A stretch of DNA of 9,088 nucleotides from a bacterium (GTDB lineage: Bacteria; Pseudomonadota; Alphaproteobacteria; Rhizobiales; Xanthobacteraceae), in assembly GCA_029946075.1 (NCBI GenBank), contig JAQSDT010000019.1, positions 1-9,088 on the forward strand. The letters run 5' to 3'. Shown here piece after piece: positions 1 through 5,338 of this stretch; the stretch's first letter is position 1; each line of letters opens with the position of its first letter. The position numbers and the translations under genes are program-made. The notes beneath the pieces were generated by a model. It was given only the letters and a program-made list of their open reading frames with translations, did not search any database and had not been told where the DNA came from.

Positions 1-245
1 TTGTGCAGCCCGACCAGCTTGCTGAGGTCGGCAAGGCCGATGCCCTCGCGATGCCGCGCGACTTCCTCGAGGATCGAGAACGCGCGGCCGAGCGACTGTA
101 CGCCGCCGCGCTGGCGCTCCTCGGCCTCGTCGTCGATGTTGGGTTCCGTCGTCGCCACCAGCCGCGCGATCGAGACTTTGGCGACCGGCGCCTTGCGCGG
201 GCTTGCCGGCTTGTCGCTGGTCTTCGGCTTGGTGCGCGATGTCAC
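1..245 (-). CDS. IclR-family transcriptional regulator, N-terminal part (runs off window start)
   Basis: Translating the minus strand from a GTG at 245 gives 81 codons that stay open to the window edge. Residues 49-81 (VQSLGRAFSILEEVARH..., then LADLSKLVGLH) match the start of the winged helix-turn-helix of IclR regulators, which typically reads VQSLxRAlxIL followed by a helix with LxELAxxxGLxxS. The effector-binding domain lies outside the window. A Shine-Dalgarno-like GGAGAG (255-260 on the minus strand) sits nine bases before the GTG and supports this start. About 48 residues rich in Lys, Pro, Ser and Ala precede the HTH. This is longer than usual for the family, so a later start is possible. 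The gene diverges from the TPP-enzyme operon, so it is a plausible regulator of that operon and of itself. The family call is firm; the effector is unknown. Confidence 0.85.
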   Translation of the reverse strand, partial: MTSRTKPKTSDKPASPRKAPVAKVSIARLVATTEPNIDDEAEERQRGGVQSLGRAFSILEEVARHREGIGLADLSKLVGLH

Positions 246-354
246 GGGAATCAGCTCTCCAGGGTGGGCGAGGCGAAGTCTATCAGGCCGCCTCTGCCCA
301 TCAACAGCGGGCACGCCGGCACGAGGCGCGATCCCGAGCATACCACAATAGCAA

Positions 355-383
355 TTGACGTACAGTATTATGAGAAATAGGTT
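355..383 (+). promoter_or_regulatory. Candidate promoter in the iclR/TPP-operon divergent region
   Basis: TTGACG (355-360) and TAGGTT (378-383) form a sigma70-like -35/-10 pair with 17-base spacing, about 80 bases before the TPP-enzyme start. The -35 is good and the -10 is weak. The stretch around 341-380 is noticeably more AT-rich than its surroundings. It overlaps a minus-strand TATGCT (rc of 335-340 region) that could be the -10 of the divergent iclR gene, though no good -35 accompanies it. A short inverted repeat TATT-N6-AATA (366-379) overlaps the -10 and could be part of a regulator site. All of this is consensus matching by eye. Confidence 0.35.
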
Positions 384-462
384 CCGGGCGTTGCCGACCG
401 CGCAGATGCAAGACGCGGGATCGCGCAATCCGGCCGCCAGGCTGCAGGGAGAGAGTGAAACG

Positions 463-2262
463 ATGTCGCGTAATATGCTCAATGGCGCCCAGGTCATCGT
501 CGACTATCTGATCCAGGAGAAGGTGCCGCAGGTGTTCGGCCTGTGCGGCCACGGCAACATCCAGTTCATCGATGCGTTGTACGAGCGCGCGGACGAGTTG
601 AAGACCATCTCGGTGCATCACGAGAGCGTCGCCGGCTTCATGGCCGACGTCTATTATCGCGTGTCGGGGCGGCCGACCGCGACCTTCACCTCCTGCGGGC
701 CCGGCTCGGCCAATCTGCCGATCTCGCTCGGCAATGCGTTTCTGGATTCCGTGCCGTTCCTCGCCGTCACCGGCAACGTGCCGACCAGCCAGTTCAACCG
801 CGGCGCATTCCAGGAACTGTACCGGCACTATCAGGCGGACTTTCCGTCGACGGTGCGCTCCTACTGCAAGAAGGTGTTTCAGCCGACGCGCGGCGAGATG
901 GTGCCGCTCGCGGTGCGGCAGGCGTGGAAGACGATGACATCCGGCCGTCCGGGCCCCGTCGTGCTCGACGTGCCCTTTGACGTCTTCATGGAATCGGCCG
1001 CCGAGGAGGCGCCGAACGCGCAGGCGTGGAACGGCTACATCTCCAGCCGTTGCGGCGCCGACCCCGATGGTGTGGTGAAGGCCGTCGATATGCTGCTCGG
1101 CGCCGACCGCCCCGCGATCATCGTCGGCCAGGGCGTGCGCTATGGCGGCGCGGCGGAGGAATTGAAGAAGCTCGCCGAGCGGCTGCAGATTCCGGTCGCG
1201 GCTTCCGCCAGCGGCCTCGGCGCGCTCGATTGCAACCATCCGCTGGCGCTGGGTCTCGTCGCGCGCGCCGGGCATTATCAGGCCAACCACGCGACGCGGC
1301 AGGCCGACGTGCTGCTGGCGATGGGCATGCGGTTCGACGACCGCACCTCGAGTTCGTGGATCCCCGGTTACTCCTTCACCATCCCGCCGACCCGGTTGAT
1401 CCATGTCGATATCGATCCCGAGGAAATCGGCCGCAACTATCCCGTCGCGCTCGGCCTGATGGCCGACGTGCGCACCTTCCTGCGGCAGGTTCATGCCGAA
1501 CTCGATCGCCGCGCAGACCTGTCGAAGAAAGCCGATGCGCGCCAGAAATGGCTGGCGCAGATCGATACTTACCGCAAGGAGTGGGACAAGTTCGTCGCGC
1601 CGGGTTTCTCCGATGACACCACGCCGATCAATCCGCAGCGCGCCGCGCTCGAAATCGACAAGGCGCTGCCGGAAAATGCGATCCTCGTCAGCGACATCGG
1701 CGTGCATCACAACTGGCTGCTCGGCTTCTGCAAACCGCGCCGTCCGGATTCGCTGATCGGTTCGATGGGCTTTGGCCCGATGGGCTTTGGCGTCGCCGGC
1801 GTGATGGGCGCGAAATTCGCAGCGCCCGACCGTCCCTGCGTGTCCGTGTGCGGCGACGGCGCCTTCTTCATGCACGCCAACGTGCTGGGCACGGCCGTGG
1901 AATACAATCTGCCGGTGGTCTGGGTGGTCTGGAACAATTACGCCTATGCTTCGATCCGCGGCTTGCAGCGCGGCTTTCTCGGCGGCCGTGAACTCGCCAC
2001 CGACTTCCACAATCCCAATACCGGCGAACGCTACAATCCGGATTTCGCCGCGATGGCGCGCTCCTGCGGTGTCGAGGGCGTGCGCGTCGATCGCGCCGGC
2101 GATCTCGGCGAGGCCATCCGCAAGGGCATCGCGGCCAACAAGCCATATCTGATCGACGTCGATATCGCCGCCGACATCAACCCGGTCGGCGCCGGCGTTT
2201 GGGAACTGCCCGGGCTCGGCCAGAGCAAGGCCGGTATCGGCACCCGCTATCAGCCCGCCTGA
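463..2262 (+). CDS. Thiamine pyrophosphate-requiring enzyme, acetolactate synthase large-subunit-like
   Basis: This 599-residue protein has the three-domain layout of the acetolactate synthase/pyruvate decarboxylase superfamily. The N-terminal pyrimidine-binding domain carries the cofactor-activating glutamate (Glu54 in HHESVAGFMAD), a GPG at 79-81 and the AFQE segment at 115-118 that resembles acetolactate synthase. A central Rossmann-like domain spans roughly 195-350 (GADRPAIIVGQGV). The C-terminal pyrophosphate-binding domain has the GDG(464-466)-X24-NN(491-492) Mg/TPP motif. The reading frame stays open upstream to a TTG at 355, but the ATG at 463 follows GGGAGAGAG and starts the conserved domain, so it is preferred. 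It is first of three closely spaced genes (SDR 19 bases downstream). There is no adjacent regulatory small subunit, which argues against it being the biosynthetic acetolactate synthase. Such paralogues act on diverse 2-oxoacids or acyl-CoAs; the substrate here is unknown. The cofactor assignment is firm, the reaction is not. Confidence 0.9.
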   Translation: MSRNMLNGAQVIVDYLIQEKVPQVFGLCGHGNIQFIDALYERADELKTISVHHESVAGFMADVYYRVSGRPTATFTSCGPGSANLPISLGNAFLDSVPFLAVTGNVPTSQFNRGAFQELYRHYQADFPSTVRSYCKKVFQPTRGEMVPLAVRQAWKTMTSGRPGPVVLDVPFDVFMESAAEEAPNAQAWNGYISSRCGADPDGVVKAVDMLLGADRPAIIVGQGVRYGGAAEELKKLAERLQIPVAASASGLGALDCNHPLALGLVARAGHYQANHATRQADVLLAMGMRFDDRTSSSWIPGYSFTIPPTRLIHVDIDPEEIGRNYPVALGLMADVRTFLRQVHAELDRRADLSKKADARQKWLAQIDTYRKEWDKFVAPGFSDDTTPINPQRAALEIDKALPENAILVSDIGVHHNWLLGFCKPRRPDSLIGSMGFGPMGFGVAGVMGAKFAAPDRPCVSVCGDGAFFMHANVLGTAVEYNLPVVWVVWNNYAYASIRGLQRGFLGGRELATDFHNPNTGERYNPDFAAMARSCGVEGVRVDRAGDLGEAIRKGIAANKPYLIDVDIAADINPVGAGVWELPGLGQSKAGIGTRYQPA

Positions 2263-2281
2263 CTAATCCAAAGGAAGTCGC

Positions 2282-2986
2282 ATGTTGCTTGCAGGCAAGA
2301 AGGTTGTCGTCGTCGGTGGTTCTTCCGGGATCGGTCTGGCGACCGCGGAAATGGCAAAGCACGAAGGCGCCGATGTCATCGTGGCATCCCGCAACGTCGA
2401 GAGGCTCGACAAGGTCGCCGAGAAGCTGAACGCCATCGCAATTCCGACCGACGTCACCAGCGACGACAGCGTGGCCAAACTGTTCCGCAGCTGCGGCCCG
2501 GTCGATCACGTCGTGGTCACGGCGGCGCAGCTGCGCACCGGCCCGTTCAGGACGGTGGCGATCGAGGACGTTCGCGCCACCATGGAAGGCAAGTTCTGGG
2601 GCGCCTGGCGCGTGGCGCAGCAGGCGGAAATCCGCCCCGGCGGTTCGCTGACGCTGGTGTCCGGCTTTCTCAGCGTTCGACCGCGGCCGAATTCGGCGAT
2701 CGTTAGCGCCGCCAATGGCGCGCTGGAATCGCTGGCCCGCGCGCTCGCGCTCGAACTGGCGCCGGTGCGCGTCAACGCGGTTTCACCGGGTGTGATCGAC
2801 ACGCCGATCCGCGCCGCGATGCCGGAAGCCGCACGGCTCGACATGCTGGCGAAGACCGCCGCGGCATTGCCGGTCGGCCGCGTCGGCCTCGGCGACGACA
2901 TCGCGCGGCAAATTCTCAGCTTCATGGCGAACGGCTTTGCCACCGGATCGATCGTCTATATCGACGGCGGCGCACTGGTGATCTGA
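2282..2986 (+). CDS. SDR-fold protein lacking the canonical YxxxK catalytic pair
   Basis: This 234-residue protein has a Rossmann fold of short-chain dehydrogenase type: VVVVGGSSGIG (residues 8-18, glycine motif 12-18), SR after strand 2 (36-37, suggesting NADP(H)), RVNAVSPGVIDTP (163-174) and a C-terminal IDGG (227-230). Catalytic residues are degenerate. Ser127 is present (LVSG), but where classical SDRs have Tyr-x-x-x-Lys this protein reads V141-S-A-A-N145, and the NNAG motif is replaced by TAA (80-82). The following helix (GALESLARALALELAPVRVN) is otherwise typical, so the alignment is clear and no frameshift is involved. This resembles known SDR subgroups without the usual active-site residues (from memory, the Lin1944-like group). 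The start ATG follows AAGGAAG (2271-2277). It is the second gene of the TPP-enzyme operon, with the cupin 17 bases downstream. It may bind nucleotide without reduction, or use other residues; its function is unknown. Confidence 0.9.
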   Translation: MLLAGKKVVVVGGSSGIGLATAEMAKHEGADVIVASRNVERLDKVAEKLNAIAIPTDVTSDDSVAKLFRSCGPVDHVVVTAAQLRTGPFRTVAIEDVRATMEGKFWGAWRVAQQAEIRPGGSLTLVSGFLSVRPRPNSAIVSAANGALESLARALALELAPVRVNAVSPGVIDTPIRAAMPEAARLDMLAKTAAALPVGRVGLGDDIARQILSFMANGFATGSIVYIDGGALVI

Positions 2987-3003
2987 CGGCGGAGGGGGCG
3001 ATC

Positions 3004-3387
3004 ATGGCTTCGGAGAATAACGGCGCGTTCATCCGCAATATCGCCGAAGTGCCGTGGCGCGAATTTCCCAATCATTTCGGCGGCGCGCTGTCGAAGCCGC
3101 TGGTGATGCCGGAAACCGCGGGCTCGCACCACATCGACTACCGGATATCCATGTACCAGCCGATGGCCCATGTCGCGCGCCATCACCACAAGGTACAGGA
3201 GCAGATCTACCATGTGCTCGAAGGCGAGGGGCTGATGGAGATCGCCGGCAAGAACCACGTCGTGCGCAAGCACGACTTCATCTTCCTGCCGCCCGGCGTC
3301 GAGCATGCGATCTCGAATTCCGGGCTGGTTGACCTCGTGTTCCTCGTGATCACCTCGCCGGTGACCGACGATGAGAAGCCGGTCTAG
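3004..3387 (+). CDS. Small single-domain cupin protein
   Basis: This 127-residue protein is one conserved beta-barrel cupin domain. Motif 1 is seen as H60-x-H62-x3-E66 followed by a glycine at 74/76 (HHHKVQEQIYHVLEGEG). Motif 2 is seen as D91 FIFLPPG(98) VE H101 AISN(105). Together H60, H62, E66 and H101 are the full set of metal ligands expected for a metal-binding cupin (Fe, Mn, Zn or Ni). Members of this size include dioxygenases, isomerases and decarboxylases as well as sensors, so the reaction cannot be named. The ATG follows a strong GGAGGGGG (2991-2998). It is the third and last gene of the TPP enzyme-SDR-cupin series and is followed by a palindromic repeat and a convergent gene. Context suggests a metal-dependent step acting on the same substrate as the TPP enzyme (inference). 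Confidence 0.9.
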   Translation: MASENNGAFIRNIAEVPWREFPNHFGGALSKPLVMPETAGSHHIDYRISMYQPMAHVARHHHKVQEQIYHVLEGEGLMEIAGKNHVVRKHDFIFLPPGVEHAISNSGLVDLVFLVITSPVTDDEKPV

Positions 3388-3396
3388 GTTTCTTCT

Positions 3397-3527
3397 CCCT
3401 CGCCCCGCTCTTGCGGGGAGAGGGTCGGGGTGAGGGGCTCTCTCCGCGATGATGCTGTATCGATGGACCTGTACCCCCTCACCCGGATCGCAAGGGCGAT
3501 CCGACCTCTCCCCGCAAGCGGGGCGAG
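3397..3527. repeat. Intergenic palindromic repeat between convergent genes, possible bidirectional terminator
   Basis: Two inverted arms, 3399-3437 (CTCGCCCCGC...GTGAGGGG) and 3475-3527 (CCCCTCAC...GGGGCGAG), are near-complementary across most of their length. Each arm also contains its own hairpin: CCCCGC-TCTT-GCGGGG (3403-3418, extendable by CCCTC/GAGGG with one mismatch) and CCCCGC-AA-GCGGGG in the right arm (3510-3523). The right arm carries an extra perfect hairpin, GGATCGC-AAGG-GCGATCC (3485-3502), absent from the left arm. The element fills most of the gap between the convergent cupin and EamA genes, where a bidirectional terminator is expected, but there is no U-rich tract. From memory it resembles GC-rich palindromes scattered between genes in Bradyrhizobium relatives; copy number was not checked. 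Confidence 0.8.
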
Positions 3528-3545
3528 GTTAGGAAGAGCAGCGCA

Positions 3546-4424
3546 CTAGGCCTTCGCCGAGCCCAGCAGCATTACGCCGCCGATCAGCACCGCGCAGCCC
3601 GCGAGCCGCCATGCCGTGACGCGCTCGCCGAGAATCAGCATGCCGAACAGCGCGCCCACCATCATCGACATTTCGCGCGCGGGCGCGACCAGGCTGAGCG
3701 GTGCGCCCATCTCGATCGCGGTCAGCACGAGGATGTACGACAACGGCGACAGTGCGCCGACGCCGAAGGCCAATAGCCAATAGCCCTTCATCTTCTCGCG
3801 CGCGCGCGGCAGGTTCGACAGCACGACCGGCAGCATGATGAAAAACCGGAACAGATTGGTGACCCAGTCGAGCACGACCGGGTGAATACCGAGGATCTTG
3901 ACGCCGTACCCGTCGACGACCGTATAGCCCGCGATCAGCGAGCCGGTGGCGGTGCCCCAGCGCACGCCGTCGAGGCCGCGGGGCTGCCGGAAGGCCGAGA
4001 GGTTGCCTTGCGTGGTGATGAAGCCGATCCCGGCGACGACGGCGATGAGGCCGAAGATGCCCTGCAGCGTCGGCGTCTCCTGCAGCAGCAGGAACGCGCC
4101 GATCGACGACAGCAGCGGCCCGGTGCCGCGCGCGATCGGATAGACCACCGAAAGGTCGGCGACCTGATAGCCGCGTTGCAGGCACAGGCTGTAGGCGAGG
4201 TGAATGGCGGCGCTGAGCAGCAGGCAGGCCAGCATCGTCCAACTCCAGGTCAGATTGCCGTAGATCACGAGCCAGATCATCCACGGCAGATAGACGAGGC
4301 AGGCAAACAGATTATAGGCGAAGACGAAGGTGGGCCCGGCATCGGCGGCGCGCTTGGAAAGCAGGTTCCAGGTGGCGTGGATGAAGGCGGCGAGGACGAC
4401 GAGGGACAGTGAGAGCAGCGACAT
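3546..4424 (-). CDS. EamA/DMT-family membrane transporter
   Basis: This 292-residue, very hydrophobic protein consists of two tandem EamA-like halves (about residues 4-138 and 153-288), with roughly ten transmembrane segments expected. Family landmarks occur in both halves: YPIARGTGPLLSSIGAFLLLQE (95-116) and VAPAREMSMMVGALFGMLILGER (246-268), each ending in the conserved glutamate before the last helices of its half. It sits in the cytoplasmic membrane and probably exports or exchanges a small metabolite; the substrate cannot be inferred. The start ATG at 4424 is preceded by GGAGA on the minus strand (4429-4433), at short spacing. It is convergent with the cupin and separated from it by the palindromic repeat. 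The 232 bases upstream hold no other gene, so it probably has its own promoter there, though I could not identify one. Confidence 0.9.
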   Translation of the reverse strand: MSLLSLSLVVLAAFIHATWNLLSKRAADAGPTFVFAYNLFACLVYLPWMIWLVIYGNLTWSWTMLACLLLSAAIHLAYSLCLQRGYQVADLSVVYPIARGTGPLLSSIGAFLLLQETPTLQGIFGLIAVVAGIGFITTQGNLSAFRQPRGLDGVRWGTATGSLIAGYTVVDGYGVKILGIHPVVLDWVTNLFRFFIMLPVVLSNLPRAREKMKGYWLLAFGVGALSPLSYILVLTAIEMGAPLSLVAPAREMSMMVGALFGMLILGERVTAWRLAGCAVLIGGVMLLGSAKA

Positions 4425-4634
4425 GAGATCTCCGTGCCATCAGGCGCGAAAGGGATCTCGACATCTCCTCCTCTGGGCTTTTGTCCCTCGGGTGCAGCCG
4501 CGTGCTACCGCAGTTTCCGCAACGCTCGGACCGGCGACGGCCCCCCGGCCATCCGGAACCCTAGTTGCCACTCAGTCGATCGCCCCGATATCGTCTTCGA
4601 ATCGGTCGCGGTCAATCCGGAATGTGATGCTGCA

Positions 4635-4647
4635 GGCGCGTTGCGCC
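4635..4647 (-). terminator. Weak hairpin downstream of the 73-residue gene
   Basis: GGCGC-GTT-GCGCC lies ten bases beyond the TAA stop of the minus-strand small gene. The 5-bp GC stem could help termination or stabilise the 3' end, but there is no U run after it, so a Rho-independent terminator is doubtful. The remainder of the 4425-4656 gap shows nothing else I can support. Confidence 0.2.
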
Positions 4648-4656
4648 CGCGAATGA

Positions 4657-4878
4657 TTATGCCGCCAAATCCTGCAGCAGCAGCGACGAGCCGCGGATCA
4701 GCACCTTGCGCCCCATCGCCGTGATGACAGGCGTCTCATGCACGACGACGAGACCGAGCGCGACGAGGCTGTCGATGACGTAACGGCTGAGGCGCGGCAG
4801 CGGCGATGCCGGCGTGCGCAGCGCGCGCAATGCCTCCCACTGGGACGGCGTCAGGTCGAAGTCGAATTCGTCGTTCAT
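4657..4878 (-). CDS. Conserved-looking hypothetical protein, 73 aa, winged-helix-like
   Basis: The protein starts MNDEFDFDLTPSQWEALRAL and ends RGSSLLLQDLAA, with a predominantly helical central part (SRYVIDSLVALGLVVVHE) followed by a strand-turn-strand pattern (TPVITAMGRKVLIRG). This helix-helix-wing arrangement resembles the small winged helix-turn-helix folds used in regulators, but there is no recognised named domain. The frame is open to an ATG at 4929, giving 90 residues. The ATG at 4878 is preferred because GAGG precedes it and because the extra 17 residues (MRRHKNCGYDLQ...) overlap a perfect palindrome. Codon use fits the neighbours and the product has a balanced composition, so it is probably real. 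It stands alone between the EamA gene and a gene-poor stretch. I recall similar small proteins in Bradyrhizobium genomes but cannot confirm this or assign a function. Confidence 0.7.
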   Translation of the reverse strand: MNDEFDFDLTPSQWEALRALRTPASPLPRLSRYVIDSLVALGLVVVHETPVITAMGRKVLIRGSSLLLQDLAA

Positions 4879-4905
4879 GGTGCCTCGGCATTCTTGCAAG
4901 TCGTA

Positions 4906-4922
4906 GCCACAATTCTTGTGGC
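4906..4922. promoter_or_regulatory. Perfect 17-base palindrome upstream of the 73-aa gene
   Basis: GCCACAA-TTC-TTGTGGC has perfect 7-base arms around a 3-base centre. Its inner edge lies 27 bases before the ATG at 4878. On the minus strand it follows, after two bases, a TATGAG that could be a -10 hexamer, although no good -35 accompanies it. The position fits an operator for a dimeric repressor at the transcription start, or a hairpin in the 5' leader. Which protein would bind is unknown. Confidence 0.5.
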
Positions 4923-5192
4923 GCCTCATAACGAGCGCACGTGAAATTCGTGCGACCGCAACGAGTCAGGATTTCGACAAGCGACGATGTGCTGTCACAT
5001 CATCGTGTCATTTGAATCGATCGATGGTTCGAATCACGCGGGCAATGGGCCGGAAACAAAACGCTGGCGCAAGACGCGTGAGTACGGGCGTCAAAAAGGA
5101 CTGCCCAATGACCGCCACGGGTAGGAGGAAGTCGTTAAGCAAAGGTTAACGCCGGCGTGCGTGGGAATACGGGGGAAGACCTTCTTCCCACC
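4923..5192. other. Gene-poor intergenic stretch
   Basis: No convincing gene is present. A 77-codon plus-strand frame from a TTG at 4916 lacks a ribosome site and any recognisable domain. Visible structure includes a perfect hairpin GATGTG-CTGT-CACATC (4986-5001), an ATCGATCGAT palindrome near 5016-5025, a TTAA-N7-TTAA motif (5135-5149) and a hairpin GGGAAG-ACCTT-CTTCCC (5173-5189) beside the long repeat. An AGGAGG-like string near 5123 is not followed by a start codon at suitable spacing. Confidence 0.5.
5135..5149. promoter_or_regulatory. TTAA-N7-TTAA motif, candidate CtrA box
   Basis: TTAAGCAAAGGTTAA matches the full CtrA recognition pattern TTAA-N7-TTAA known from Caulobacter and other alphaproteobacteria. 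In DNA this GC-rich an exact match is unlikely by chance alone. The nearest start codon it could serve is the 73-residue gene on the minus strand, about 257 bases away, since no plus-strand gene follows. That distance makes direct regulation uncertain. Confidence 0.35.
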
Positions 5193-5292
5193 CCTCATGG
5201 TGAGGAGGCGCGCAGCGCCGTCTCGAACCATGTGGCCCGGCTGGTGCCATTCATCCTTCGAGACGGCGCTGATGCGCCTCCTCAGAATGAGG
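5193..5292. repeat. Long imperfect inverted repeat (intergenic palindrome)
   Basis: The left arm (5193-5231, beginning CCTCATGGTGAGGAGGCGC and including CAGCGCCGTCTCGAACCATG) is nearly the reverse complement of the right arm (about 5252-5292, CATCCTTCGAGACGGCGCTG... GAATGAGG), with about 20 bases between them. The transcript could fold into a long stem from either strand. From memory it resembles a family of intergenic palindromes abundant in Bradyrhizobium and related genomes. It contains no coding capacity and lies 3' of the minus-strand operon ending at 5339. Confidence 0.8.
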
Positions 5293-5303
5293 TCTGTCAC
5301 TGA

Positions 5304-5331
5304 TGGCGGGCACGCTGCGCTTTGCCCACCC
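5304..5331 (-). terminator. Hairpin directly after the SDR stop, terminator-like or repeat fragment
   Basis: On the minus strand this reads GGTGGGCA...TGCCCGCC, with a GGGCA/TGCCC stem (5308-5312 with 5323-5327) extended by GG/CC beyond one mismatch. It begins eight bases after the TAG of the SDR gene (5339-5341). The position suggests a 3'-end signal for the hot-dog/CMD/SDR operon, but the U run is missing. The string also resembles another dispersed intergenic repeat of bradyrhizobia (recollection only), so it may be mobile-repeat debris doing duty as a terminator. Confidence 0.4.
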
Positions 5332-5338
5332 TGCAAGA

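Noticed and set aside
301..2010. 569-codon open frame on the minus strand
   Set aside because: It lies entirely antisense to the TPP-enzyme gene, which has unmistakable TPP motifs and a ribosome site. Its Arg/His/Ala-rich product is typical of GC-rich antisense frames.
463..2262. ilvB/ilvI biosynthetic acetolactate synthase
   Set aside because: No small regulatory subunit gene is adjacent, and the neighbours (IclR, SDR-like, cupin) suggest catabolism.
3397..3527. Possible insertion sequence or CRISPR repeat
   Set aside because: Only two inverted arms, no transposase, no target duplication seen and no regular direct repeats with spacers.
3529..4284. 251-codon minus-strand frame
   Set aside because: Out-of-frame shadow of the EamA transporter; Arg-rich product without transmembrane pattern.
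5016..5044. GGTTCGAATC string resembling a tRNA T-loop
   Set aside because: The flanking bases do not form the 5-bp T-stem and no anticodon or acceptor arm is found upstream.
4916..5149. 77-codon plus-strand frame, MWRLITSAREI...
   Set aside because: TTG start without a ribosome site, strongly basic product, no recognisable domain, and its end coincides with the TTAA-N7-TTAA motif. A shorter internal ATG version cannot be excluded but has no support.
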